DNA of 43,518 nucleotides from Thermodesulfovibrionales bacterium (GTDB lineage Bacteria; Nitrospirota; Thermodesulfovibrionia; Thermodesulfovibrionales; SM23-35), in assembly GCA_030019415.1 (NCBI GenBank), contig JASEEX010000014.1:1-43518 (forward strand). Direction: 5' to 3'. The first letter of the stretch is position 1; each line of letters begins with the position of its first letter. The translations under genes were made by a program, and so were the position numbers. Shown one piece after another: positions 22,950 through 31,746 of this stretch. The notes under the pieces are model-generated. The model saw only the letters and a program-made list of their open reading frames with translations, was not told the DNA's origin and made no database searches.

Positions 22950-23555
22950 TGGGCTTGAGCCCATAAGGGCTTCCCTGTTCTATGGCAGTCAGGACAGCCC
23001 CGCCACCGGTAAAGAAGTAGTACTGAGTGTTGTCCAGAACAGAGAGGTAAAGGCCCGGGCAGAGATTCTTGAACTCATGGAGGGTGTCACCTCCACCGTA
23101 CATCTTAAGGGCAATTCTATTCTGGTCTATCGTCCTGTCCAGTGCCTCTGACCCTGCTGTGAAATGAGGTGTGTATCCCATAACAGCATTGACGAATATG
23201 GTTCTGGCACCTAAGAGGGTTTCTACCAGAATAGGGTCCTTAAATGATTCCGGGTCTATATCAACTTAAGTATAAATCACGCCTCCTAAGATCAGATGAT
23301 CAACCTTCTCGTAGATTGCATAAAGAGGCTTTATCTTCGTGTCGTACTTAGCACCAGCGACTACAGCCAGAAAAGGCCTCTGCGGATTGATAACAGAACT
23401 CAGATTAGTTATCTCCTGCTGCATCAAAAAGCCTGCATAAGAGGGAAGATATTTTGTGATGTCATATGTCGAGGCAATCTGACGAGAACTATCTTATCAT
23501 TCAGGTCAGCATTCTGAATCAAGGGAAGCCTTTGGTCTAATCCCTTATATTCCAT
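22897..23555 (-). pseudogene. pgk: Decayed phosphoglycerate kinase
   Basis: From ATG 23555 the frame reads MEYKGLDQRLPLIQNADLN then DKIVLVR, a normal kinase start, and then breaks. After a large internal deletion (about 100 residues by family length) and a frame change it resumes as DITKYLPSYAGFLMQQE, RPFLAVVAGAKYDTKI and DHLILGGVIYT, meets an in-frame TAA, and continues as DPESFKDPILVETLLGA and YYFFTGGGAVLTAIEQGS. Deletion, frameshift and nonsense codon together argue against sequencing error. The 3' end overlaps the aldolase gene convergently. A functional copy is expected elsewhere in the genome. Confidence 0.9.
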
Positions 23556-23584
23556 CTTCACTTCTCACCTAATACTATTACTTC

Positions 23585-23618
23585 AGCCCGTGAGATAGTC
23601 TACGTCACCTCACGGGCT
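23585..23618. repeat. Hairpin over the Trm112 stop codon
   Basis: AGCCCGTGAG (23585-23594) pairs perfectly with CTCACGGGCT (23609-23618) across a 14-base loop containing the stop codon of the Trm112 gene. No T-run follows on either strand, so it is not a typical terminator. Confidence 0.55.
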
Positions 23619-23770
23619 TCATCTATCAGCATAACGGGTATGCCATCTCTTATCGGATAGAGGAGCCTGCATTTTTCGCATATCAGTCCGTCCTCTTTTT
23701 CTGTCAGTTTGATATCTCCTTTGCATTTCGGGCATGCTAATATCTCAAGAAGCTCTTTACTTATAGCCAT
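23600..23770 (-). CDS. Trm112-family small zinc protein
   Basis: The start is placed at the internal ATG, 23770, giving 56 residues beginning AISKELLEILACPKCKGDI, as family members do; the frame extends to 23803. Two CxxC pairs (CPKC and CEKC) bind zinc. Related eukaryotic Trm112 activates several methyltransferases; the bacterial YcaR-like forms are poorly understood. The N-terminal CPxC and the end IRDGIPVMLIDEA are typical. It stands between the kinase pseudogene and the divergent DUF72 gene. Confidence 0.88.
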   Translation of the reverse strand: MAISKELLEILACPKCKGDIKLTEKEDGLICEKCRLLYPIRDGIPVMLIDEAREVT

Positions 23771-23834
23771 ATCTGCTCCTCTATTACGGCATAAAATTAA
23801 CATGGATGTAAAAATAGGTCAAGGGTCATGAAAT

Positions 23835-23846
23835 TTAGCATGCTAA
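23835..23846. promoter_or_regulatory. Perfect 12-bp palindrome upstream of the DUF72 gene
   Basis: TTAGCATGCTAA lies 28 bases before the TTG start and overlaps the likely promoter (TATGATAAAAT follows at about 23855). It shares TAGCAT half-sites with the palindrome at 26741-26759 upstream of rfaE1, so the two could be sites of one regulator. No regulator can be named. Confidence 0.35.
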
Positions 23847-23873
23847 GTCCTTGTTATGATAAAATAACTTATA

Positions 23874-24611
23874 TTGGCAAATTTAAAGATAGGCTGTAGC
23901 GGTTTTCTCTATGATCACTGGAGAGAGAATTTTTATCCAGAAGATCTCTCAAAAAGCTACTGGCTTGAATACTACAGTAGGCATTTTTCAACAGTAGAGC
24001 TTAATGTCACTTTTTACAGGCTCCCTGAGAGGGAAACCTTCTCAAAATGGTATTCATCCACTCCTGGAGATTTCGTCTTTTCTCTTAAGGGTAGCAGGTT
24101 TATAACACATGTCAAAAAACTTAAGGATTGTGGAGAGCCTGTCGAGGCGTTTTTTTCGAGGGCATCGCTACTTAAAGAAAAATTAGGCGTTGTCTTATGG
24201 CAGTTCCCTCCCACATTTACCATGGATTTAGAACGTCTCAAAGACTTCCTCGATGCACTGAAACCTTATTGTATGAGAAATACCTTTGAGTTCAGGAACA
24301 GGACATGGATAGACAAGAAGGTTATTGAACTACTTGAAAAGGAAAAGGCAGCACTCTGCATGGCAGACTGGCCCGATTTTCTTAATAGACTGCCTCTGAC
24401 TGCTGACTTTGTATACATAAGGAGGCATGGAGAAGGGGGTAGTTATGCAACATCATACAGTACAGAATTATTGAAAGATGATGCAAAAAGGATCAAGGCT
24501 TATTTGAGACAAAAGAGGGATGTCTTCATTTATTTCAACAATGATGCCTTTGGCTATGCACCTAAAAATGCAAAAGAGTTAGCATCTCTCATAAATAAAA
24601 AATATAGATAA
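23874..24611 (+). CDS. DUF72 (YecE-like) TIM-barrel protein
   Basis: A 245-residue protein starting at TTG 23874. It has the family's opening IGCSGFLYDHWRENFYPED, YYSRHFSTVELNVTFYRLP, FVFSLKGSRFITH, and GVVLWQFPPTF, with the DVFIYFNNDAFGYAPKNA end. DUF72 proteins have a TIM-barrel fold and no agreed function. There is no clear ribosome site, so the message may be leaderless. It converges with trxB. Confidence 0.88.
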   Translation: MANLKIGCSGFLYDHWRENFYPEDLSKSYWLEYYSRHFSTVELNVTFYRLPERETFSKWYSSTPGDFVFSLKGSRFITHVKKLKDCGEPVEAFFSRASLLKEKLGVVLWQFPPTFTMDLERLKDFLDALKPYCMRNTFEFRNRTWIDKKVIELLEKEKAALCMADWPDFLNRLPLTADFVYIRRHGEGGSYATSYSTELLKDDAKRIKAYLRQKRDVFIYFNNDAFGYAPKNAKELASLINKKYR

Positions 24612-24636
24612 CCTTACTTTTTTCCCAGTCCATCCC

Positions 24637-25575
24637 TTATCTCTTCATTTGAGAAATATATTTCTCTGCTGATACAGCTGCCATAGCGCCGTCTCCTACA
24701 GCAGTAGTTATTTGTTTCAGAGATTTTGCCCTTACATCGCCTGCCGCAAAAATCCCTGGCACAGAGGTAGACATCTCCTCATCAGTAATTATGTAATTGT
24801 CTTCATCTAGTGTTACGAGGCCCTTGAGAAATCCTGTATTGGGGTTATAACCAATATAGACGAAAACACCCTCGACATCCAATTGAGAGCGCTCGCCTGT
24901 CTCTACATTCTTCAGAAACAAGGCATTTACCGTATCTTTCCCATCTATTTTTTCCACCAAGGAATTCCATATAAATTTTATCTTTGGATTTGCAAATGCC
25001 CGCTCCTGTATAATTCCTGTTGCCCTGAGTTGATCTCTCCTGTGCACTATATACACGACCTCTGCAAACTTAGTCAGAAATATCGCCTCCTGGACTGCAG
25101 AATTTCCACCACCAATGACTGCAATCTTCTTATCTTTAAAAAAAGCCCCATCACAGGTAGCGCAATATGAGACCCCTCTGCCTCTGTATTGCTCTTCACC
25201 TTCTACTTTCAGGGGCCTTGGATTTGCCCCTGTGGCAAGGATAACAGCTTTTGCTTCATGTACTTCACCTTCTTCAAGGACTATTCTTTTTATTTCATCA
25301 TGCAGGTAGATCTCTGTAACAGAGCCTTGAATTATCTCAAGTCCAAACTTTTTTGCCTGTCTTTCCATTCTTTGGGAAAACTCTATTCCTGAGATTCCTT
25401 CGTCAAATCCAGGGTAGTTTTCTATCCATTCAATGGTTGTGACCTGACCCCCTGCAAACCCCTTTCCAATAAGGAGGCTTTTGAGTCGGGCCCTTGAGGT
25501 ATAAATTCCTGCAGTAAGCCCGGCAGGCCCTCCACCGATTATGATTACATCATAGATATCCGGTAAATCCTGCAT
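24637..25575 (-). CDS. trxB: Thioredoxin-disulfide reductase
   Basis: A 312-residue flavoprotein. The FAD-binding IIIGGGPAGLTAGIYTSRA is at the N-terminus, the redox-active pair CATC at residues 138-141, the NADPH-binding IAVIGGGNSAVQEA follows, and GIFAAGDVR lies near the C-terminus. It transfers electrons from NADPH to thioredoxin. The ATG overlaps the final base of the upstream bioB stop, so the two are co-transcribed. Confidence 0.94.
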   Translation of the reverse strand: MQDLPDIYDVIIIGGGPAGLTAGIYTSRARLKSLLIGKGFAGGQVTTIEWIENYPGFDEGISGIEFSQRMERQAKKFGLEIIQGSVTEIYLHDEIKRIVLEEGEVHEAKAVILATGANPRPLKVEGEEQYRGRGVSYCATCDGAFFKDKKIAVIGGGNSAVQEAIFLTKFAEVVYIVHRRDQLRATGIIQERAFANPKIKFIWNSLVEKIDGKDTVNALFLKNVETGERSQLDVEGVFVYIGYNPNTGFLKGLVTLDEDNYIITDEEMSTSVPGIFAAGDVRAKSLKQITTAVGDGAMAAVSAEKYISQMKR

Positions 25576-26564
25576 TAGACCCTACCTGAAAACAGGTCTT
25601 TATGCTGCGAAATAAGTCCATATGCCTCGATGAGTCTGAAATCATCTTCATAATTCCTCCCTGAAGTGGTCAGATAATTTCCGATGAGCAGGCCATCAGC
25701 CCCGGCGAGAAAGACCATAGAGTTAAACTCACCGAGTATCTGCATCCTGCCACCGCAGATCCTTATCTCTTTTTGGGAAAGGATGTATCTAAATAGACTT
25801 ATAATCTTTAATGCCTCAAAGGGGTGAAGTAAGTCTTTATGACCTAAAGCCGTCCCTTTAATAGGAATAAGGAAGTTTATTGGGACAGAGTCAACATCGA
25901 GTTCCTTCAGCAGAAAGGCCATATCAATTCTGTCATACCACGTCTCTCCCATTCCAAAGATGCCACCGGAACACAGGGAAAGCCCGATAGATTTTGCTGC
26001 ATCTATAGTCTTGAGTTTATCAGCATAACTATGGGTGCTGCATACCTGAGGGAAGAAGCCTTCAGAGGTTTCAAGGTTATGATGGTAACGTTCAAGCCCG
26101 GCTGATTTGAGTATCGAAAGCTCCCTTTCTCTTAGCAGGCCAAGACTTGCACAGGGAAGAAGCCCGATCTCCTTGATCTCAGAAATCATATCTGCTATCT
26201 CCAATAAATTTATTTCTGAAACCCTTCTACCGCTTGTTACAATGGAAAACCTTTTTGTACCTGATTCTTTTGCCTCCCTTGCTTTCTGAATAACTGTTCC
26301 TTTACCAAGAAGGGGATATATCTCTATCTCGGCCTTGCTTTTGGATGACTGGGCGCAGAAAGAGCAGTCCTCAGGGCATGCGCCTGATTTTGCATTGACT
26401 ATGGAGCAGAGACCTACGGTGTTTTTCCTGAAGTGGTTTCTTATTTTGTTTGCAGATGCAAAGAGTTCAAAGATTTCGGTCCCTGAGACTTCAGCAATAT
26501 AGAGGGCATCTTCCCTTGATATGGGATTTCCCTTTAATACTTTCTCCTCAATGTATTTAATCAT
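25575..26564 (-). CDS. bioB: Biotin synthase
   Basis: A 329-residue radical SAM enzyme. The cluster motif CPEDCSFC holds Cys63, 67 and 70. HNLETSEGFFPQVCSTH, ICSGGIFGMGE-type glycine region (LCSGGIFGMGETWYDRID) and RICGGRMQILGEFNSMVF are family hallmarks. It inserts sulfur into dethiobiotin. No other bio genes lie nearby. The 236-base gap to rfaE1 holds the divergent promoters; no convincing BirA-type operator is seen in it. Confidence 0.94.
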   Translation of the reverse strand: MIKYIEEKVLKGNPISREDALYIAEVSGTEIFELFASANKIRNHFRKNTVGLCSIVNAKSGACPEDCSFCAQSSKSKAEIEIYPLLGKGTVIQKAREAKESGTKRFSIVTSGRRVSEINLLEIADMISEIKEIGLLPCASLGLLRERELSILKSAGLERYHHNLETSEGFFPQVCSTHSYADKLKTIDAAKSIGLSLCSGGIFGMGETWYDRIDMAFLLKELDVDSVPINFLIPIKGTALGHKDLLHPFEALKIISLFRYILSQKEIRICGGRMQILGEFNSMVFLAGADGLLIGNYLTTSGRNYEDDFRLIEAYGLISQHKDLFSGRV

Positions 26565-26740
26565 AGATAGTAGATATTTTTGCAGAAGGTTCTGCCATTG
26601 TCAAATCAATATTCTCACCCCCTTCTTGACCTTTTCCCCTCTTAAATAGCCTTTGTGTCATTTCTTTATACTCTTAAAACCAATCTTTCCAAAAAAGATT
26701 TAATTACCTATAGGTGGTCAGGATCCATTTCCGTTTTTTG

Positions 26741-26759
26741 TTATGCTAAAATAGCATAA
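26741..26759. promoter_or_regulatory. 8-bp inverted repeat in the rfaE1 leader
   Basis: TTATGCTA, three bases, TAGCATAA. It lies 42 bases before the rfaE1 start and includes a possible -10 (TATGCTAAAAT-like), so it could be an operator over a promoter. TAGCAT half-sites recur upstream of the DUF72 gene. Confidence 0.4.
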
Positions 26760-26801
26760 AGCGATGGCAGAGTGAGCGCTTCCTAAGAATATAAACACTA
26801 T

Positions 26802-27800
26802 ATGTCCTACAGCAAGATTCTGAGAGAATTCAGAAAGAAAAGGATACTCGTCATAGGGGATTTGATACTTGACCGCTATGTATGGGGAAGGGTGAACAGG
26901 ATATCTCCAGAAGCCCCTGTCCCTATTGTTGAGGTCACAAAGGAGGACTTTCTTTTAGGAGGGGCTTCAAATGTGGCGAGCAACATAGTGGCGCTCGGAG
27001 GTCATGCAACGATTGCAGGGGTAACAGGCAATGATAGAGCTGGAGAGGTTCTGATGAATCTACTTGAGGAAAGAAGGATACAATGTCAGGGCATCCTTCG
27101 GTGCTCAAGAACCACGACGGTAAAGACGAGGGTGATTGCCCATAATCAACAGGTGGTGAGGTTTGATAGGGAAGATAAAGATAGGATTGATGGAAAGGTC
27201 TTCAGTGGGCTCTTAGAGTATATACGCGAGCTAATACCTGACCATGATGCAGTGATTATATCAGACTATAAGAAAGGTGTTGTTTCTTCTGAACTCGTAA
27301 GAGGAGTGCTTAAAAATTCGATGCCTGCTAATATCTTCGTCTCCGTTGACCCGAAGATAGGCCATTTTCACTGTTATAAAAATGTCTCCCTTATCACCCC
27401 TAATCTCGCAGAGGCCTCCGTTGCTTCGGGTATAGAAATTAAGGATGAGAAATCTCTTATAAATGTAGGGAGGGCACTTTTAAGAAAGGTTTCATGCAAT
27501 GCTGTGCTTATTACGCGGGGTGAACAGGGCATGAGTCTTTTTGAGAAAGACAAGGTAGCCCACATCCCTACTGTGGCGAGAAATGTATATGATGTCACAG
27601 GTGCAGGAGATACGGTAATAGCTGTTTTTACTCTTGCCTATGCAGCAAGTGCAAGCATGATAGATGCCGCTGTTATTGCAAATCACGCAGCAGGCATAGT
27701 TGTTGGAAAGGTCGGCACAGCAGTGGCAACACCTGATGAACTACGTAAGTCGTTAAGCGTAAATCGTGAACAGAAAATAAGAGAATCCTCTTACGCCTGA
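26802..27800 (+). CDS. rfaE1: D-glycero-beta-D-manno-heptose 7-phosphate kinase
   Basis: A 332-residue PfkB-family sugar kinase. RILVIGDLILDRYVWGRVNR with SPEAPVPIVEV and LGGASNVASNIVALGG are the RfaE/HldE first-domain signatures; DVTGAGDTVIAVFTLA carries the catalytic Asp. It phosphorylates heptose 7-phosphate for lipopolysaccharide core. There is no nucleotidyltransferase domain, so this is the split form. The last residues (LRKSLSVNREQKIRE) are encoded by a heptamer array, so the native C-terminus may have been replaced. Confidence 0.92.
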   Translation: MSYSKILREFRKKRILVIGDLILDRYVWGRVNRISPEAPVPIVEVTKEDFLLGGASNVASNIVALGGHATIAGVTGNDRAGEVLMNLLEERRIQCQGILRCSRTTTVKTRVIAHNQQVVRFDREDKDRIDGKVFSGLLEYIRELIPDHDAVIISDYKKGVVSSELVRGVLKNSMPANIFVSVDPKIGHFHCYKNVSLITPNLAEASVASGIEIKDEKSLINVGRALLRKVSCNAVLITRGEQGMSLFEKDKVAHIPTVARNVYDVTGAGDTVIAVFTLAYAASASMIDAAVIANHAAGIVVGKVGTAVATPDELRKSLSVNREQKIRESSYA

Positions 27801-27818
27801 CGTCTCACGCTTCACGAT
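27744..27818. repeat. Inverted pair of heptamer arrays at the rfaE1 stop
   Basis: The left half has CGTAAGT, CGTTAAG, CGTAAAT and CGTGAAC (27744-27771). The right half has TTACGCC, TGACGTC, TCACGCT and TCACGAT (27791-27818). The halves are reverse-complementary in style. The rfaE1 stop lies inside the right half, and the next gene starts five bases beyond it. Confidence 0.85.
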
Positions 27819-27822
27819 TACC

Positions 27823-28860
27823 ATGGCAAAGGCAGTAGCATTATTCTCAGGTGGTCTTGACAGTACACTTGCAATCTTGACGGTACTCAGGCAAGGTATT
27901 GAGGTTAAGGCATTGAAATTCCTTACGCAATTTGGTTGCGAAGCACCTGCTTGCTCTAAGAACATCTTTTCCGTTGCAGAGATGTTTGGGTTCGAGGTCA
28001 GGATTGTCAATCTCTCAGATAAATTTTTAGGGATAGTGAAGAATCCCAGGTTCGGTTATGGAAGGAACGTGAACCCGTGCATCGACTGCAGAATCCTGAT
28101 GCTCAAAGAGGCAAAGATTTTTATGAAGGAGATCGGGACAGATTTCATCATAACAGGTGAGGTGCTTGGACAGAGGCCAATGAGTCAAAGAAAAGATACG
28201 TTCTATTTTATTGATAAGGAGGCAGGAGTTACAGATTATGTGTTAAGGCCACTCAGTGCAAAACTCTTGAAGGTTACAGCCCCTGAGGCCAGAGGGATTA
28301 TAAGTAGGGACACGCTCTATGACCTTAGAGGTCGCTCGAGGAAGCCACAGATAGCCCTTGCGAGAGAATTCGGTCTTGCAGATTATCCCGCACCTGCAGG
28401 CGGATGTCTTCTCACAGAACCTAATTATGCACACAGGCTCAAAGACCTGCTCACTTATAATCCCGATTCAGATTTTAAAGACCTAAACCTGCTGAAGATA
28501 GGAAGGCACTTCAGGCTCTCCCCTTCATGTAAGATTATTGTTGGGAGAAACAGGGCCGAGAATGAAAAAATATGGTCCTTATCAGTTAAGGGCTGCCTTT
28601 TAAAGGTTGAGGGGTACGGAAGCCCAACTACATTGGTAGTAGGTGAGATTACTGATGAGGCCTTAAGGGTTGCCGCCTCTATATGTGCGAGGTATTCCGA
28701 TGCTAAGAATCTTTCCGATGTGGAGGTAGCAGTCATCTATGGAGATAATAAATTCAAACTCAGGGTTTCACCTGCAGGCAATGAAATAATCGAAGCTCTA
28801 AGGATTGAGCTAAAATCACCAATAACCCAAATCCAGCGAAAGCCACCCTGCTTGTTATAA
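27823..28860 (+). CDS. PP-loop ATPase, probable tRNA thiolation enzyme (MnmA/ThiI-like)
   Basis: A 345-residue protein. LFSGGLDSTLA (residues about 7-17) is the PP-loop that adenylates the substrate. NPCIDCRILML and DFIITGEVLGQRPMSQRKD follow MnmA-type motifs, and ADYPAPAGGCLLTEP holds a conserved Cys region. The C-terminal part differs from classical MnmA, so the exact target uridine is uncertain. It begins 22 bases after the rfaE1 stop, and its leader is a heptamer array. Confidence 0.75.
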   Translation: MAKAVALFSGGLDSTLAILTVLRQGIEVKALKFLTQFGCEAPACSKNIFSVAEMFGFEVRIVNLSDKFLGIVKNPRFGYGRNVNPCIDCRILMLKEAKIFMKEIGTDFIITGEVLGQRPMSQRKDTFYFIDKEAGVTDYVLRPLSAKLLKVTAPEARGIISRDTLYDLRGRSRKPQIALAREFGLADYPAPAGGCLLTEPNYAHRLKDLLTYNPDSDFKDLNLLKIGRHFRLSPSCKIIVGRNRAENEKIWSLSVKGCLLKVEGYGSPTTLVVGEITDEALRVAASICARYSDAKNLSDVEVAVIYGDNKFKLRVSPAGNEIIEALRIELKSPITQIQRKPPCLL

Positions 28861-28863
28861 CCT

Positions 28864-29589
28864 TTAACTTTTCCCAGAAACAACCTTGATTGCCTCTTCA
28901 AGGTCAAGTGTCCCTGAGTAAATCGCCTTTCCAGTTATTACTCCCCATAGGTTCTTTATATTCATGAGATTTTTAATGTCGTCAATACACGAAACCCCGC
29001 CAGATGCGATTACAGGGATTTTGACGCTTTCAACTATTTCTCGTGTGGCATCGATGTTAGGTCCCGAAAGCGTGCCGTCTCTCGCTATGTCCGTATATAC
29101 AACACCTGTTGCACCTGCAATCTCTAAGCGTCTCGCGAATTCTCTTGCATCAAGTGATGTAACTTCCTCCCAGCCCCTGATAGCTACCATTCCCTCCTTT
29201 GCGTCGATGCCGATTAAGACCCTCCCGGGATATTTACTGCAGGAAGATTTTATAAACCCCGGATCCTCTATAGCTGCCGTCCCTATAACAACTCTGTCTA
29301 TACCCACAGAAAAGAGTTTCACGGCATCCTTTATTTTTCTTATGCCCCCTCCCACCTGGAGGGCAATCTTTACTGACCGCCTGATTTTTATTATTGCATC
29401 CAGGTTTTTCTGATTGCCTGTGAACGCTCCGTCGAGGTCAACGATGTGAAGCAGTTCTGCCCCACAGGATTCCCACCGCTTCGCAGTAGCTACAGGGTCA
29501 TTTGAATACGTTGTTACAGCGTCTCTCCTGCCCTGGAGAAGCCTGACGCACTGCCCATCTTTCAAATCTATTGCAGGAATAATAATCAT
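28864..29589 (-). CDS. hisA: Phosphoribosylformimino-5-aminoimidazole carboxamide ribotide isomerase
   Basis: A 241-residue TIM-barrel enzyme of histidine synthesis. IIPAIDLKDGQCVRL carries the first catalytic Asp (residue 8) and GVVYTDIARDGTLSGPN the second. QVGGGIRKI and IASGGVS form the phosphate-binding loops. It is isolated from other his genes here and converges with the PP-loop gene four bases away. The divergent glycosyltransferase starts 48 bases upstream. Confidence 0.95.
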   Translation of the reverse strand: MIIIPAIDLKDGQCVRLLQGRRDAVTTYSNDPVATAKRWESCGAELLHIVDLDGAFTGNQKNLDAIIKIRRSVKIALQVGGGIRKIKDAVKLFSVGIDRVVIGTAAIEDPGFIKSSCSKYPGRVLIGIDAKEGMVAIRGWEEVTSLDAREFARRLEIAGATGVVYTDIARDGTLSGPNIDATREIVESVKIPVIASGGVSCIDDIKNLMNIKNLWGVITGKAIYSGTLDLEEAIKVVSGKS

Positions 29590-29636
29590 AAATTAATATA
29601 ACATACAAGAGCAGCCATCATTGTGGGAGGGAATTA

Positions 29637-30398
29637 TTGATACCTGTATCAGTGGTGATCGTGACAAAGGATGAAGAGAAAAATATTAAAGAGGCCATCG
29701 AGAGTGTAAAGGATTTTTCTGAAATAATAGTAATTGATTCCTTCAGTTCTGACCGCACCGTTGATATCTGTAAAAAATACACAGAGAAGGTATTTCAAGA
29801 AGAATGGCAGGGATATGCAAGGCAGAAACAGAGAGGCATTGACAGGGCATCTATGCCCTGGGTCTTGATACTGGATGCCGATGAGAGGCTAACACCCGAA
29901 CTTAAATCGGAGATTTCTAATGTTTTGAATGATAAACACAGCGGTTTCTATATACCGAGAAAGAATTTTTTCCTCGGCAGGTGGATAAGACACGGTGGAT
30001 GGTGGCCTGATTATACCCTCAGGCTTTTCAGGAAGGACAGGGCATTTATCGAAGAGCGCGAGGTGCATGAAAAGGTAGTGGTCAAAGGCAGTACAGGATA
30101 TCTAAAAAATCCCATGGAGCACTATACATCAAAAACCTTCTCTGATTTCTTAAAGAAGTTAGAAGACTACTCGACCCTATCAGCAAAAGAGATGGACAGA
30201 AGGGGTCTCAGGTCTGGTATACTTTCCCTTACACTGCGTCCTTTATTCACATTCTTAAAAATGTTTTTCCTCAGAAGGGGTTTCCTCGATGGGAGATATG
30301 GATTGATACTGTCACTTCTTTACAGTTATTATACTTTTTTAAAATATGCGAAGACATGGGAGGATAAGAATATGAAAGGGAGATCGCCATGCATATAG
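29637..30398 (+). CDS. WaaE/KdtX-like family 2 glycosyltransferase
   Basis: A 253-residue protein beginning at TTG 29637 after GGGAGGG. The GT2 nucleotide-sugar site VVIVTKDEEKNIKEAI, the IIVIDSFSSDRTVDI segment and ILDADERL are typical, and FQEEWQGYARQKQ with GGWWPDYTLRLFRK matches the WaaE group that adds glucose to lipopolysaccharide core. There may be a C-terminal membrane-associated helix. It overlaps ugd by ten bases. The acceptor cannot be decided from sequence. Confidence 0.82.
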   Translation: MIPVSVVIVTKDEEKNIKEAIESVKDFSEIIVIDSFSSDRTVDICKKYTEKVFQEEWQGYARQKQRGIDRASMPWVLILDADERLTPELKSEISNVLNDKHSGFYIPRKNFFLGRWIRHGGWWPDYTLRLFRKDRAFIEEREVHEKVVVKGSTGYLKNPMEHYTSKTFSDFLKKLEDYSTLSAKEMDRRGLRSGILSLTLRPLFTFLKMFFLRRGFLDGRYGLILSLLYSYYTFLKYAKTWEDKNMKGRSPCI

Positions 30399-31738
30399 GG
30401 GTAATTGGAATGGGCTATGTCGGCCTTGTAACAGGGGCTTGTTTTGCGGAATTCGGGGTCTTCGTCACATGCATTGACAAGAATGAGAAGAAGATAAAAT
30501 CTTTAAAAGAAGGTCATGCCCCTTTCTATGAGCCTGGTCTTGAAGAGCTCGTACAGAGAAACATTAAAGAGGGCAGGCTCACTTTCAGTACGGATATTGC
30601 AGACGCTGTTAGGTCTTCTCTTGTGATATTTATAGCCGTTGGCACCCCTCCGAGGGGGGATGGCTCAGCAGATTTGAAGTATGTCGAGGAGGTGGCCAGA
30701 GAGATAGCTGCAAATATGGATGGGTATAAGGTAATCGTCACAAAAAGTACCGTTCCTGTTGGAACAGGCGAGAGAATAAGGAAGATAGTCTCGAGGAATC
30801 TTAAGGAGCAGGTTGATTTCGACATTGCCTCAAACCCTGAATTTCTCAGGGAGGGCTCTGCAATAGAGGATTTTATGAGGCCAAACAGGGTCGTGATTGG
30901 TGTAAATAGCCAACAGGCCATCGCTATAATGAAGGACCTCTACAAACCCCTCTACCTTATAGAGACACCTTTTGTAATTACAAATATTGAGACTGCAGAG
31001 CTTATTAAGTATGCCTCTAACTCTTTTCTTGCAACAAAGATATCTTTTATTAATGAGATTGCAAACCTCTGTGAGAAGGTGGGCGCTGATGTCCATATGG
31101 TTGCAAAAGGCATGGGCCTCGACCAGAGGATAAGCTCAAAATTTCTTCACCCCGGACCTGGCTATGGTGGCTCCTGCCTTCCAAAGGATACAAGGGCCCT
31201 TTTAAAGATGGCTGAGGAGCATGATATTAAGCTCAGTATTGTTGATGCGGTGATTAGGGCTAACGAAAGGCAGAGAGAATTTATGGTCAAAAAGATCAGG
31301 GATGCGATGGGCGTGCTTAAAGGCAAAACGATTGCAATCTTAGGACTTTCTTTCAAGCCGAATACAGACGATATCCGGGACGCCCCATCTCTCTACATAA
31401 TAAGAAAACTCCTTAAAGAGGAGGCGAGGATTAGGGCATACGACCCGGTTGTTAGGAGTGGAGAGCTTATAGCTAAGAGCGAAGAGTTAATAGCCAACGA
31501 CTCTACGCTCCGTGCTCTAAGCTCTAAGCTAATAACATATTGCAAAGACCCTTATGACGCTGCAAAGGGTGCCGATGCAATCGTGATCGTGACTGAATGG
31601 AACCAGTTCAGGAATCTTGACCTTGACAGACTCAAGAAACTCCTTAAAGATCCATATTTCTTTGATTTTAGAAACATATACGAACCGCAGAGACTCAGGG
31701 AAAAAGGGTTTAAATATTTTTGTGTAGGCAGGGTGTAG
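30389..31738 (+). CDS. ugd: UDP-glucose 6-dehydrogenase
   Basis: A 449-residue protein. The NAD-binding [19 protein letters not shown] is at the N-terminus, [16 protein letters not shown] in the middle, and the catalytic cysteine in [10 protein letters not shown] (about residue 264). [18 protein letters not shown] begins the third domain. It oxidises UDP-glucose to UDP-glucuronate for surface polysaccharide. About 24 residues ([14 protein letters not shown], then LRALSSKLI) interrupt the C-terminal domain before [10 protein letters not shown]; they are encoded by a heptamer array at 31463-31532. Confidence 0.94.
   Translation: MHIGVIGMGYVGLVTGACFAEFGVFVTCIDKNEKKIKSLKEGHAPFYEPGLEELVQRNIKEGRLTFSTDIADAVRSSLVIFIAVGTPPRGDGSADLKYVEEVAREIAANMDGYKVIVTKSTVPVGTGERIRKIVSRNLKEQVDFDIASNPEFLREGSAIEDFMRPNRVVIGVNSQQAIAIMKDLYKPLYLIETPFVITNIETAELIKYASNSFLATKISFINEIANLCEKVGADVHMVAKGMGLDQRISSKFLHPGPGYGGSCLPKDTRALLKMAEEHDIKLSIVDAVIRANERQREFMVKKIRDAMGVLKGKTIAILGLSFKPNTDDIRDAPSLYIIRKLLKEEARIRAYDPVVRSGELIAKSEELIANDSTLRALSSKLITYCKDPYDAAKGADAIVIVTEWNQFRNLDLDRLKKLLKDPYFFDFRNIYEPQRLREKGFKYFCVGRV
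31463..31532. repeat. Heptamer array inside ugd
   Basis: Ten consecutive seven-base units are present. The first five are of GAGTTAA type (GAGCTTA, TAGCTAA, GAGCGAA and so on) and the last five of the reverse-complement style (GTGCTCT, AAGCTCT). The total of 70 bases stays open in the ugd frame. Confidence 0.85.
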
Positions 31739-31746
31739 GCAAGAGG

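Noticed and set aside
23585-23618. Rho-independent terminator at the Trm112 end
   Set aside because: The stem is strong but there is no T-run on either strand and the loop is long.
26565-26801. BirA operator or a riboswitch upstream of bioB
   Set aside because: No long dyad of the BirA type and no recognisable riboswitch core was found; only a short GCAGAAGGTTCTGC palindrome.
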